Shown here in pieces: positions 1 through 8,994 of a stretch of 64,000 nt of DNA. Below the pieces are notes generated by a model. The model saw only the letters and a program-made list of their open reading frames with translations. It ran no database searches and was not told the origin of the DNA. The translations under genes and the position numbers were made by a program. The DNA comes from Calothrix sp. 336/3 (GTDB lineage Bacteria > Cyanobacteriota > Cyanobacteriia > Cyanobacteriales > Nostocaceae): NCBI RefSeq assembly GCF_000734895.2, contig NZ_CP011382.1, positions 4,752,700 to 4,816,699 on the forward strand. Reading direction: 5' to 3'. How positions within the stretch are numbered: position 1 is the stretch's first letter; each line of letters opens with the position of its first letter.

Positions 1-791
1 AATTCCACATCCATATGTCCTGTACTCACCTCTTCTGCCACACGAGTAATCCGTTTTAAAGGACGAACAACTTCCCGATTTAAGAAGATATTCACTAATA
101 AGATTGTCACGAAAAATATTAAGGAAACAATTAATGTGATTCCTAGGGACGACTGATGGGCTTTTTGAATTACCTTACTCGCAGGAACAAAAACAATTTG
201 CGCTCCAATAATCTCGTTTAATTTCCAATTAAATCCATTCGCTGTTCCATAGCGAGTTAACATACTTTTCGGTGCTACATCCGGTGTACTGTGACACTGA
301 AGACAAGTTTCCTTCGACACAGACAGGGGACGAGCAACATAAAAAATATCTCCTCCTGGTAAGCTGCGAAAATCACTAATTTCCTTGACTTTCGGCTGAC
401 TTTTAAACTTGTCCACAATTGTGGTTTCAAACGCATCCGCTTTATCCCGAATATTTGTGGGATTCAATGTTGCTTCCTTATAAAAGAAATCCCGATAATC
501 TCCTTTTTTACGCAGATTCTCAAAGACTTCCCTCGCAGAATAAGCGGGTACACTTTGAGGTGCAAATGAAGTTGCTAATTTTTCCTTCAGTTCTGGGGTA
601 ATTTGACTATCAGTGTATTCTCGTACGGAAATCATGGTTTCCATCAACATTAATGCGGTTGATGTGACTTCACGTTTAGCATTTTGAGTCAGAACAGATG
701 ATAATACCAAGCCACTAATACTTAGTCCCATGACCAAAATTATTGTCAGGAGTATTGTAAACTTTTGTCGCAGTTGTAAATTTTTAAACAT
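1..791 (-). CDS. c-type haem (DUF3365) HAMP sensor, 3' part cut by window edge
   Basis: The reading frame starts at the ATG at 791 (MFKNLQLRQKFTILL) and runs off the left edge, so the C-terminus is not visible. It has an N-terminal membrane helix, a periplasmic DUF3365 (Tll0287-like) sensing domain with the haem-binding motif CLQCH, a second membrane helix and the start of a HAMP domain (VVRPLKRITRVAEEVSTG). It is closely similar throughout to the next gene (1021-1941), so the two are tandem paralogues. Members of this family sense redox or small ligands through a covalently bound haem and usually pass the signal to an attached or neighbouring output domain. No output domain is visible in the part present. 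The family call is firm; the signal sensed is unknown. Confidence 0.8.
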   Translation of the reverse strand, partial: MFKNLQLRQKFTILLTIILVMGLSISGLVLSSVLTQNAKREVTSTALMLMETMISVREYTDSQITPELKEKLATSFAPQSVPAYSAREVFENLRKKGDYRDFFYKEATLNPTNIRDKADAFETTIVDKFKSQPKVKEISDFRSLPGGDIFYVARPLSVSKETCLQCHSTPDVAPKSMLTRYGTANGFNWKLNEIIGAQIVFVPASKVIQKAHQSSLGITLIVSLIFFVTILLVNIFLNREVVRPLKRITRVAEEVSTGHMDVE

Positions 792-1020
792 ATCATTGAT
801 TTTCAACCGTAAATAACAAATAGGAAATGGTCTATGGATTATCCAATTAATATTTTTATTTATTAGGGATAAGATTATTGTATTACAGGAAACAGCCTAT
901 CAATATGATATTTAGATTAAAATACCATATCTGAGTAGATATCATTGTGAAACCTGCTATCATTGGGAATGATATTGACCAGACTCATTGTCTAGCAGCA
1001 GTAATTTGCCTACAATTTAA

Positions 1021-1941
1021 TTACTCTCTATAGTTTTCTGTCTCATTGTCACTTTGATTTCGCAATCTTCGCATTGCCATTTCTAAGCTCAGTTTCATTC
1101 TTTTAAAGGCTCTAGCTAAATTGCCTATCTCGTCATTTGATGTTTGATGAAATTCTGCTTCCAAATGCCCAACACTCACAGCTTCTGCAACATTTGTCAT
1201 CTGTTTAATAGGGCGAATAATTTGCCAATTCAACAAAATATTAATTAAAGCTGTCACGAGAATAAAAACGAAAAATACAATCACGATAATTATAAACGCA
1301 AATTGATTTGCCTTATTCATTACAGCTGTAGCTGGCAGGGAAATAATTTGTGCGGCAACAATATCATTTAATTTCCATTGAAATCCATTCTTATTACCAT
1401 AGATTTCAACCATGGTTTTGGGTGCAGCTTCCGGGGTACTGTGACATTGCAGACAGCTTTGATGTGATACGCTTAGAGGACGAGCGACATAGAACATATC
1501 ACCTCCAGCAAAGGTACGATATCCAGTTACTTGTTTTAAATTACGATTTTGATAAAATTTTTCAATAATCTGAGCTTCAAAAGTATCAGCTTTATCGCGA
1601 AGATTGGTAGGATTAAGAGCCGCTTCTTTATAGAAGAAATCTTTGAATTCTGATTGTTGACGAAAGATTTCAAATACTTGTCTAGCGGCATAGGCAGATA
1701 CAGTTTGGGGCAAGAACTTTGTGTTTGATTGGCTCGCCAGTTCCGGAGTAATTTGTAAAACTGTATATTCTCGGAGGGCAGTAATATGTTCCATTAATGC
1801 CAAAGCGGTAGTGGCAATTTCTTGCTTGGCATTTTGCTGAAGTACTAGGGAAAGAGCAGTTCCGCTAGCAGTCAAGCCAAATGCTAGAATGAGAGCTAGA
1901 ATGATGTTGAATTTTTGCTTGAGGTTAAAATTGTTAAACAT
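1021..1941 (-). CDS. c-type haem (DUF3365) HAMP sensor without output domain
   Basis: 306 residues from the ATG at 1941, which has a good ribosome site (GAGGG about 5 bases upstream). A membrane helix at about residues 10-35 is followed by a periplasmic DUF3365 domain with CLQCH at 163-167, a second helix at about 215-240 and a HAMP domain. The protein ends about 20 residues after HAMP with a polar tail and has no kinase, cyclase or methyl-accepting domain. It probably signals by protein contact, and the divergent Ser/Thr kinase at 2151 is an obvious candidate partner (inference). It is paralogous to the upstream copy at 1-791. Attachment of haem c implies export and the cytochrome c maturation system. 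Confidence 0.82.
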   Translation of the reverse strand: MFNNFNLKQKFNIILALILAFGLTASGTALSLVLQQNAKQEIATTALALMEHITALREYTVLQITPELASQSNTKFLPQTVSAYAARQVFEIFRQQSEFKDFFYKEAALNPTNLRDKADTFEAQIIEKFYQNRNLKQVTGYRTFAGGDMFYVARPLSVSHQSCLQCHSTPEAAPKTMVEIYGNKNGFQWKLNDIVAAQIISLPATAVMNKANQFAFIIIVIVFFVFILVTALINILLNWQIIRPIKQMTNVAEAVSVGHLEAEFHQTSNDEIGNLARAFKRMKLSLEMAMRRLRNQSDNETENYRE

Positions 1942-2150
1942 ATTGACCCTCAAGGAAATATTTTTTGGAAAAACTCATATGTAACAAGATTAATTTCAAT
2001 TGCATCTTCTGTGTCTACTCACCAAAATATTATAGAGCTACGGAGTGCTGAATAATGCCGAAAGGCAGGTGCTGAAAACTCATATCTTATCCATCTATTT
2101 TTACTACACATTTATTCCACAATATTCAGTAATTGGATAATTATTAACTA

Positions 2151-3956
2151 ATGGTTTGGAATCAAGGACATTCTTTATTTGGAGGGCGTTATCTGATTGA
2201 GAGAAGATTAGGTGAAGGTGGCATCGGTATTACCTATCTTGTCAAGAATCAACATGGAGAGGCACGGGTAATTAAAACCCTGAAAGAAGAAATCATTAAT
2301 CATCCCAATTGGAAACGTCATCGCGACAAGCTACGGCAAGACTTTCGGGATGAAGCGGTACGTTTAGCTGTGTGTCGTCACCCCCACATTGTACAAATTG
2401 AAAATACCTTCGATGAAGGAATTTTACCCTGTATGGTAATGGAGTATATCGAGGGTGAGGATTTAGGTAAGCATCTGCGGCAGAAGGGAGTATTGACAGA
2501 GGCGGAGGCACTGTTATATATCCAGCAGATTGGAGATGCGGTGATGGTGATTCACCATAAAGGTTTGTTGCATCGAGATATCAAGCCACGTAATATTATG
2601 TTGCGTAGTGGCAAATCGGAAGCTGTATTAATTGATTTTGGCATTGCTAGAGAATTTATTCCCAATGAGGTACAGAAACATACAGTCTACCGTACTCCCG
2701 GTTTTGCCCCTCCGGAGCAGTACGAAGTGGAAGCACCACGGGGAGAATTTATTGATGTCTACGGTTTAGCGGCAACTCTTTACAGCTTAGTCACGGGAGT
2801 TGTTCCCACTAGTGCAGATGATAGAAGGAGAAATATTCCCCTAGAAGCACCGAAAAATTTTAATCCGCAGATTAGCGATCGCCTTAATCAAGCTATTTTA
2901 GATGGTATGGATATGGAATCCAATTGCCGTCCCCAATCCGTTGCTGCATGGTTAGATTTACTCAATTATCAACAAGTTAGAGTCACTCAAATTAGCGCTC
3001 CTGTTGAAGTCACACAAATTACTCCCCAAGCTCAGATTCCACCACAAGTAAAAAATTACAATTGGCAATGTCTGCGTACTCTCAAAGCTCATAGCAGTAT
3101 GGTACATAGCATTGCAATTAGTCCAGACAGTAAAATTATTGCAAGTGGAAGTAGCGATAGACACATACGCCTTTGGGAACCCCAAACAGGTAAGCAAATC
3201 AAAAAATTGGGAGGTTGGTTTCCCAGTCATGGAAGTATGGTACATTGCCTCAGTTTTAGTCCTAATGGTGATATGCTTGCTAGCGCCAGTTGGGATGAAA
3301 CTATCAAGTTATGGTTGATGGCTACGGGGAAAGAAATTTTTACCCTTAAAGCTCACACTAACAGTGTCAACTCCGTTGCTTTTAGCCCTAATGGGCAGAT
3401 TCTAGCTAGTGGCAGCAACGACGCTACGATTAAATTGTGGCAAGTGGTGACAGGTCGAGAAATTACTACCCTAAGTGGACATCATGATATTGTGGGGTCG
3501 GTTGCCTTTCATCGCAGTGGAGATATTTTAGGCAGCTGTAGCGCGGATAATACCATCAAGCTTTGGCAAGTCAGTACGGGTAGGGAAATTAATACCTTGG
3601 TAGGGCATAGTTTTTTTGTGAACGCGATCGCCTTCAGTCGAGATGGGGAAATTCTAGCTTCTGCTAGCAGCGATCACACAATTAAACTTTGGGAAGTCCG
3701 CACAGGCAAGGAAATCCGTACCCTAATCGGACACAATAGTACAGTTTGGTCAGTTTGTTTCAGCCCCGACAGTCAATTCCTAGCTAGTGGTAGTTGGGAT
3801 AAAACAATTAAAATCTGGAATACACAAACTGGCAAAGAAGTCAATACATTAGCTGAACACAATAATTATGTACGGGCGATCGCCTTCAGTGCTAATGGGG
3901 CGATGTTAGTTAGTGGTAGTGATGATGCGACAGTGAAGATTTGGCAACGGGGGTGA
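2151..3956 (+). CDS. Ser/Thr protein kinase with seven WD40 repeats
   Basis: 601 residues. The N-terminal Hanks-type kinase domain (about 14-270) has the glycine loop at 20-26 (LGEGGIG), the ATP-anchoring lysine K42, the catalytic loop HRDIKPRN at 141-148 and DFG at 162-164, so it should be active. After a short linker (about 275-300), seven WD40 repeats fill the C-terminus, each with the GH...SVAFSPDG...IKLW pattern, enough for one seven-bladed propeller. Such kinase/propeller fusions are typical of filamentous cyanobacteria; the propeller presumably selects substrates or partners. There is no membrane segment, so the protein should be cytosolic. It is divergent from the haem sensor at 1021-1941, which may feed it a signal (inference). 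Confidence 0.93.
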   Translation: MVWNQGHSLFGGRYLIERRLGEGGIGITYLVKNQHGEARVIKTLKEEIINHPNWKRHRDKLRQDFRDEAVRLAVCRHPHIVQIENTFDEGILPCMVMEYIEGEDLGKHLRQKGVLTEAEALLYIQQIGDAVMVIHHKGLLHRDIKPRNIMLRSGKSEAVLIDFGIAREFIPNEVQKHTVYRTPGFAPPEQYEVEAPRGEFIDVYGLAATLYSLVTGVVPTSADDRRRNIPLEAPKNFNPQISDRLNQAILDGMDMESNCRPQSVAAWLDLLNYQQVRVTQISAPVEVTQITPQAQIPPQVKNYNWQCLRTLKAHSSMVHSIAISPDSKIIASGSSDRHIRLWEPQTGKQIKKLGGWFPSHGSMVHCLSFSPNGDMLASASWDETIKLWLMATGKEIFTLKAHTNSVNSVAFSPNGQILASGSNDATIKLWQVVTGREITTLSGHHDIVGSVAFHRSGDILGSCSADNTIKLWQVSTGREINTLVGHSFFVNAIAFSRDGEILASASSDHTIKLWEVRTGKEIRTLIGHNSTVWSVCFSPDSQFLASGSWDKTIKIWNTQTGKEVNTLAEHNNYVRAIAFSANGAMLVSGSDDATVKIWQRG

Positions 3957-4052
3957 AGTGGTGTTTGGTGAATTTGATGTTTATTTTCGAGGTTTTGGGA
4001 TTCCTCTGTCTAGGGTTTCTTGAGTGGCGATCGCCGATTTGTCAAAATGAAA

Positions 4053-4086
4053 ATAGTAGAGAGATGAAATTTCACTTCTCTACTAT
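4053..4086. terminator. bidirectional terminator-like inverted repeat
   Basis: A 10-bp perfect stem (ATAGTAGAGA with TCTCTACTAT), extended inwards with one mismatch region, lies between the convergent kinase and SH3b genes. It probably stops transcription from both sides. There is no strong U-tract, so efficiency is uncertain. Confidence 0.5.
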
Positions 4087-4123
4087 ACAGTCTATGGAAA
4101 AATATCGATATCAGAAATTATCT

Positions 4124-4432
4124 TTAGCTCTCATGATTGCAGACAAAATCTGAGCGGACAAATCCCATTTTTCCTCTATAAGCTACTTGGAACCACTGAA
4201 AACCATCGGAACCATCTACACTTCTGATGACACGAAGATTAGCTCCCGCCGGAATTTGCATAATTTGGCGACTCTTCTGTCCTGGGGCTCGACGCATTGT
4301 CAGACGACCACCAACATCATTGGTGCAAACATAAGCAATATAACCGGAACCAACTCCTGGACCAACTTGTGCAACTGCGGGTAAAGTGGCAGAAGAAAGA
4401 ATTAAAGCACCTGCAAATAAAATCTTCAACAT
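4124..4432 (-). CDS. secreted SH3b domain protein
   Basis: 102 residues: a signal peptide (MLKILFAGALILSSATLPAVAQ) followed by a single bacterial SH3 domain with the usual order L-MRRAPGQKSRQI, PAGANLRVI and GFQWFQVAYRGKMGFVRSDFV. Domains of this family bind peptidoglycan or other cell-wall parts; there is no catalytic domain here. The next gene on the same strand, at 4506-5201, is an L,D-transpeptidase, so both may act in the periplasm on the wall. The exact role is unknown. Confidence 0.8.
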   Translation of the reverse strand: MLKILFAGALILSSATLPAVAQVGPGVGSGYIAYVCTNDVGGRLTMRRAPGQKSRQIMQIPAGANLRVIRSVDGSDGFQWFQVAYRGKMGFVRSDFVCNHES

Positions 4433-4505
4433 GATTTGAAACTCCTAAAATTGTGATGCAATGAAAAAAGATATTAAAAGGGTTTATTCTAATTGCGGAG
4501 AGAAA

Positions 4506-5201
4506 TTATTCTCCACTTCTTGATTGAATTTCCACGTACAAAGTATTAAGTTTGTACATCTTCACGTATTTCAACAATTGACTTAACTCTTTACGATTTT
4601 TTAGCCCGATACACCCTGATGTCCCATCCTCACCATTATTTTTCTCGTAGGAGGGATCGTAATGAATACCTAATGCAGTCCTGCCAGTTTCAAATTTCGG
4701 TGTTAGTGGAAGAAAGCGATCCCCAGCTTCAGCAATCGTGCCGCGAGTTGTTGATTTAGCGACTCGATATTCACCATTTGGTAAAGGTGCTTCAGTTCCA
4801 GAACGATTACGGTCTTTTGTTTGAGTATGCGCTCTTCCGGAAACAGTCATGAAGGAATAAACCTCTTGACCATTGACAAACAAACGCAACTTGTATAGTG
4901 GGTTTCTCTGGGAATTATAATATTCCGTTGGAGATAAGATCATATAATTACCATTTCTGTTATATCTAGAGTTAGTAGATATTTCAGGTGATAAATCATT
5001 TCTCCTATCATTCGTTTCTGTGAAGTTCACAAAATCCGGATTTTCGCTCACTGACGAACTCGGCAAATATGTATTTGCATCTAATTTTAATTGAGGTAAA
5101 TCAAAAGTAATTTTGTGATTTTCTGTTCCCTTAAGTTCTGTATTAACATTGCAATTTGCAACGGTGACACAACTCAAAGACATCAGGATGAATCGTAGCA
5201 T
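4506..5201 (-). CDS. L,D-transpeptidase (YkuD family), exported
   Basis: 231 residues with an export signal at the N-terminus; C17 in VANC could be a lipobox cysteine, although the fit is poor. The YkuD domain fills about 100-228. The family signature is present as H180 (GIHYDPS) and S195-G-C197 (TSGCIGL), C197 being the expected nucleophile. Enzymes of this fold form 3-3 cross-links in peptidoglycan or attach proteins to it. About 80 residues between signal and domain are Ser/Asn-rich and probably disordered. The start at 5201 is the only ATG that keeps the signal peptide. Confidence 0.82.
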   Translation of the reverse strand: MLRFILMSLSCVTVANCNVNTELKGTENHKITFDLPQLKLDANTYLPSSSVSENPDFVNFTETNDRRNDLSPEISTNSRYNRNGNYMILSPTEYYNSQRNPLYKLRLFVNGQEVYSFMTVSGRAHTQTKDRNRSGTEAPLPNGEYRVAKSTTRGTIAEAGDRFLPLTPKFETGRTALGIHYDPSYEKNNGEDGTSGCIGLKNRKELSQLLKYVKMYKLNTLYVEIQSRSGE

Positions 5202-5382
5202 TCGTAAATAGTTAATTGTGATATGTCTTGACTATAAATGCTGATTTTATAACTTCACATCAGGAATTATTCTGATTTTTCTTTTTGAGTAAAATATGTA
5301 GTCACCGTAATTACGACAACAGTATCACCAGTCAAATTGTAAAGATTGCATATATCAAAATCTCATGTAGATATTCGCAGCA

Positions 5383-5450
5383 GAATCTGGCGATCGCGCT
5401 TTGCACGGCTCCCCTTGAGAGCATTGCGTAGTGGAACAGAACTCTATCGC
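5383..5450. repeat. dispersed HIP1-containing repeat fragment
   Basis: A GC-richer stretch beginning at a GCGATCGC octamer and reading on through GGCTCCCC, GCATTGCGTAGTGG and AACTCTATCGCC. It resembles other stretches in this window (17173-17212, 29347-29378, 38765-38810) that share GCGATAGAGCT-like and GTAGCGGAACG-like blocks. These look like degenerate copies of a short interspersed repeat. Any reading frame through it is not supported as coding. Confidence 0.4.
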
Positions 5451-5521
5451 CCTTTCCCTGATTTCTCAATGCAATTGCTAACATTTAAATCAAAACTCTT
5501 GCTAATTGGGAGCATGTCGGT

Positions 5522-7759
5522 ATGGATGAAAATACCCAGGTGACACCAGATAAGCAGATACAAGTTGGTGGGGGGATGCCAGTGATTCAGTACTGGGCAG
5601 AAAAAACCCTATCACCTGATGGTGTAAAAATTTGGCAGACTCTATTCCATAAAAGTGCCTGTCTTTCCTGTGCATGGGGAACCGGTGGACAAAAGGGGGG
5701 ATTTGTCAACGAAGATGGGGAAGTTTTACAGCGCTGTGCGAAGAGTGTAGAGGCGATCGCCTCGGAATTACAACCCCCTGCCAAATTTCACAAATTGTAT
5801 AATTTAGAGCAATTACAAAATCTGACATCAGAAGAGGCAAATAACCTCGGACGTTTAACCCATCCCCTCATTCGTCGAGCAGGTAGTTCAGTCTACAAGG
5901 AAATATCCTGGGAAGAAGTGTATCAAATTGCTGAAACATCTCTGCGTAAATCCCCCGAACGGATTGCCTCCTATAGTTCTGGACGTTCCTCCAACGAAGC
6001 TGCCTACCTGCTACAGTTAATGATGCGATCGCTCGGTTCTAATAACTTGGCAGATTGTTCTGATTTATGTCACGCAGCTTCCACCGTTGGTTTAAAACAA
6101 ATGTTTGGCTCTGGAACCTCGATGGTAAGTTTGGAAGACTTAAAAAAATCTGATTGTGTTGTACTCATTGGTTCCAACGCACCCGCAAATCATCCCCGAT
6201 TGATGAATGAGTTAATTAAGTTGCGATCGCGGGGTGGTAAAGTCATCGTCATTAACCCCATAGTCGAAGTTGGTTTAGTTAAATTTGCTTCCCCTGCTTT
6301 TCCCCTCACTTCCCTACTCCCAGGTTCAGAAATTTCCTCTCTCTATATCCAACCCATACCTGGTAGTGATGTTGCTCTCTTCCTCGGTATCCAAAAATCC
6401 TTAATCAGTCAAAATCTTCTGCAATTAGATTACCTAAAAAACCATACAATTGGTTGGCAAGCAGTACTAGAACAAGCAAAATCCACATCCTGGGAAACCA
6501 TTACCCAAATCTGCGGTGTCAGCAAACAGGAAATAGAGATTGCTGCTCAAATCATCGGTACTTCCCAATCAGTTATCTTTGCTTGGGCAATGGGTGCAAC
6601 TCAACAGGACAATGGGGTAGATAATATTTTTAGTATCGCCAACACTGCTCTAATTACAGGTAATGCTGGTAAAATTGGCGCAGGAACTATGCCCATCCGT
6701 GGACATTCCAACGTTCAAGGTTTTGGCTCCATGGGGGTAACAATTCACCTCAAGGAAGAAATTCGTCTGACTTTGGAAAAATTACTGCAACGTCCCTTGA
6801 GTCGGGTTCCTGGTTATGATACCCGTGGATTAATTGCAGCAGCAGCGAGCAACCAAATTGATACTCTGATTTGCTTGGGTGGTAATTTATACGCCGCTAA
6901 TCCTGACTTAAATCAAGCAAAAGATGCCCTTGCTAACATTGAAACCATTTTTTATATTGCCACAAAGCCTAATCAGGGACATTTCCACGGTTTGGCAAAA
7001 CATAATACAATCATTATTCCTGTTTATGCTCGCTTTGAAAATCCCCACAAAACTACTACGGAGTCAGGTAATAATTTTGTCCGTCTGAATGACGAGGGAA
7101 CCACCCATCTCAAGGATGCAAATTTAATTTCCGAGGTAGAATTCATTACGGAAATTGCCCATAGAATTCAGGGAGATACCCCTGTAAATTGGCGTAAACT
7201 TCAGGATACTCAATATGTTCGCCAATTAATTGCTCAAACTATCCCTGGTTACGAAAAAATAGCCGAAATTGACCAAGAAAAAACGGAATTTACTATTTCC
7301 CAGCGTATTTTTCATAGTCCCCAATTTCCCACTCCCACGGGAAAAGCGTCAATGTTCGCCACACCCTTACCCCAATTAACCTTACCCACTCCAGCAGATT
7401 TCGGTTTACCATCATCAATCCCAGCTGTAGTAGTTGCGTTAATTACAGGACGTAGTTATTCCCAACATAATACAGTAGTATATAGTCCCGGTGATAAATA
7501 TCGCTCCATGCCTCACCGTAATTGTATTTTGATGAATATACAGGATGTGGAAAGTTTGGGATTAACAGAACATCAACGTGTGACTGTTCAAGGTGATGCG
7601 GGGAAGTTAGAACAGGTGGAAATTATTTATGGTTCAGTACGTCAAGCTACTGCTTTGATGTTTTATCCAGAGGTAAACGTGATTTTTAAAGCCAGAATTG
7701 ACAAGCGTTCCGGTACTCCTGCCTATAAGAGAGTTCCCGTTGTTATCTATCAAGAATAA
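5522..7759 (+). CDS. molybdopterin oxidoreductase, FdhF/YdeP family
   Basis: 745 residues, normal length for the YdeP-type branch of the DMSO-reductase superfamily. The N-terminal region carries CLSCAWGTGGQ and a later RCAKS instead of the four-cysteine [4Fe-4S] site of classical formate dehydrogenases. This is followed by the Mo-bis-MGD-binding core (SYSSGRSSNEAAYLLQ, CSDLCHAAST, IGSNAPANHPR) and a C-terminal molydopterin dinucleotide-binding domain from about 640 (LITGRSYSQHNT). No selenocysteine codon is needed. The physiological substrate of YdeP-like proteins is not established; in enterobacteria they are linked to acid resistance. The gene stands alone, with no electron-transfer subunit next to it. 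Confidence 0.85.
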   Translation: MDENTQVTPDKQIQVGGGMPVIQYWAEKTLSPDGVKIWQTLFHKSACLSCAWGTGGQKGGFVNEDGEVLQRCAKSVEAIASELQPPAKFHKLYNLEQLQNLTSEEANNLGRLTHPLIRRAGSSVYKEISWEEVYQIAETSLRKSPERIASYSSGRSSNEAAYLLQLMMRSLGSNNLADCSDLCHAASTVGLKQMFGSGTSMVSLEDLKKSDCVVLIGSNAPANHPRLMNELIKLRSRGGKVIVINPIVEVGLVKFASPAFPLTSLLPGSEISSLYIQPIPGSDVALFLGIQKSLISQNLLQLDYLKNHTIGWQAVLEQAKSTSWETITQICGVSKQEIEIAAQIIGTSQSVIFAWAMGATQQDNGVDNIFSIANTALITGNAGKIGAGTMPIRGHSNVQGFGSMGVTIHLKEEIRLTLEKLLQRPLSRVPGYDTRGLIAAAASNQIDTLICLGGNLYAANPDLNQAKDALANIETIFYIATKPNQGHFHGLAKHNTIIIPVYARFENPHKTTTESGNNFVRLNDEGTTHLKDANLISEVEFITEIAHRIQGDTPVNWRKLQDTQYVRQLIAQTIPGYEKIAEIDQEKTEFTISQRIFHSPQFPTPTGKASMFATPLPQLTLPTPADFGLPSSIPAVVVALITGRSYSQHNTVVYSPGDKYRSMPHRNCILMNIQDVESLGLTEHQRVTVQGDAGKLEQVEIIYGSVRQATALMFYPEVNVIFKARIDKRSGTPAYKRVPVVIYQE

Positions 7760-7891
7760 TATCAGAGGTTTTGGAGGAAATCTTGACTAGGGATAATTCA
7801 TGATGAGTGGCGATCGCTGATTCAGATTCTGCAATACTATGAACCTGATATCTAGAAATTTCCTGAGCCATTTAATCATTTGTTGTAATCA

Positions 7892-7984
7892 CCACAAGAT
7901 TTAGAAAAGGTGCAAGACTTACCACTAGACGGAATTATCACCAACCGTATCGAAATCATGGCTCCCCTGATCAAGGGAAAATAA
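7892..7984 (+). pseudogene. possible C-terminal remnant of a glycerophosphodiester phosphodiesterase
   Basis: One frame reads PQDLEKVQDLPLDGIITNR and ends IEIMAPLIKGK before TAA at 7982-7984. The DGIITNR-type ending is typical of the last beta strand and helix of GDPD enzymes. Stops lie just upstream (TAA at 7886), and a neighbouring frame reads QYYEPDI before a TAG. I see no start or catalytic part. Best read as the decayed tail of a deleted gene; the assignment rests on a short motif and is tentative. Confidence 0.3.
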
Positions 7985-8068
7985 TCTCACTGTATTGAAG
8001 TGACTGTCACTCACACCTAGCAGTAAAGCTCAAGCACATTTTTTTATCGATTCTGACTTATCCCGGTT

Positions 8069-8740
8069 TTAACTCTTCGGTGTCACTGAAGGTTTGGGGG
8101 TAGGTTTTTCTGTGGGTGTAGATGTAGGTGATGGTTTTGCTGTAGATGTAGGTTTGGGTGTGGGTTTGGGTTTTTCTGTAGGTTTGGGTGCGGGTTTGGG
8201 TTTCTCTGTCGGTTTGGGTGTGGGTTTAGGTGTCTCCGTGGGTTTCGGTTCTGCTGGTTTTTCGTTTAAGATTTTTTTCGCTTCTTCATCCAGGAGCATC
8301 CGCGTTTTTAAATCCGCAATTCCCGTTTCTGCTAACTTATTTTTCTTCTGAAATTGTTTGACTGCACTCATGGTTTGGGGACCATAGTACTGGTTCCGCG
8401 CCATTGCTGGCTTGAGTTTTAATACTATATTCAGGTTTCCCTTCAGGGTATACACTATCTGTGCAGCTAAGTCTTGGGTAGCTTTATCTGCTTGTCCATT
8501 GACATCTTTGAGTTTATACCCTTTCTGGAATTCTTTAATTGCAGCTATGGTTTCTTTATCTGTTAACGCTCCGCTTTTAACCTTGACTTTGTAACCTAGT
8601 CCATAGAGAACTGCTCGGAATTGCTGAGGTTTATAATCATTTCTGGTAATAGCAGCAGATGCTGTATTTGTCGCGATCGCGCTGATTACCACACAGGTAG
8701 TGGCAATTGAAAGACTTGATTTTTCTAACCCACACCACAT
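8069..8740 (-). CDS. exported peptidoglycan-binding protein with Pro/Lys/Thr-rich tail
   Basis: Start taken at the ATG at 8740 because an AAGGAG ribosome site sits 8 bases upstream, inside the longer frame that opens at 8758. The protein has a signal peptide (about 1-30, ending NTASAA) and two PG_binding_1 repeats (KPQQFRAVLYGLGYKVKV and a second ending around LLDEEAKK). These are followed by about 70 residues of PKPTEKPKPTPKP-type low complexity. The tail resembles a wall-spanning linker, but no C-terminal domain follows. The repeat DNA (GGTTTGGGTGT units on the plus strand) is prone to slippage, so tail length may vary between strains. Confidence 0.8.
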   Translation of the reverse strand: MWCGLEKSSLSIATTCVVISAIATNTASAAITRNDYKPQQFRAVLYGLGYKVKVKSGALTDKETIAAIKEFQKGYKLKDVNGQADKATQDLAAQIVYTLKGNLNIVLKLKPAMARNQYYGPQTMSAVKQFQKKNKLAETGIADLKTRMLLDEEAKKILNEKPAEPKPTETPKPTPKPTEKPKPAPKPTEKPKPTPKPTSTAKPSPTSTPTEKPTPKPSVTPKS

Positions 8741-8852
8741 GGATTTTTCTCCTTGCATTTACTAAATCGAGTATTTACTTTAACAGAGGCATTGTAATTT
8801 TTTTTAACCTTCTTTTTACCGAGAGTTAACGATTTTTGATTAAGTAACAACT

Positions 8853-8957
8853 TTGAGTCAGATTGATTTCTGGCAACCTTACACTTATCCACCAGTTGCC
8901 CGTCATCCTCCTGAAGAGATAGATTGGAGTCGTTGCCCTTATTTTTTCAGTTCCTAG
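8853..8957 (+). CDS. possible small ORF or gene remnant (34 codons, TTG start)
   Basis: An open frame from a TTG at 8853 to a TAG at 8955 reads IDFWQPYTYPPVARHPPEE and ends RCPYFFSS. The composition (Trp, Tyr, Pro, conserved-looking charged residues) is more protein-like than chance, but no ribosome site is visible and the start is weak. It may be the 3' remnant of a lost gene. Low confidence. Confidence 0.2.
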   Translation: MSQIDFWQPYTYPPVARHPPEEIDWSRCPYFFSS

Positions 8958-8994
8958 GGTACAGATAAAAGTATTTTTTTATACCTGAGAATAA

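Noticed and set aside
5346..5543. 65-codon frame before the molybdopterin oxidoreductase
   Set aside because: It runs through a dispersed HIP1-containing repeat and overlaps the start of the next gene; coding is not supported.
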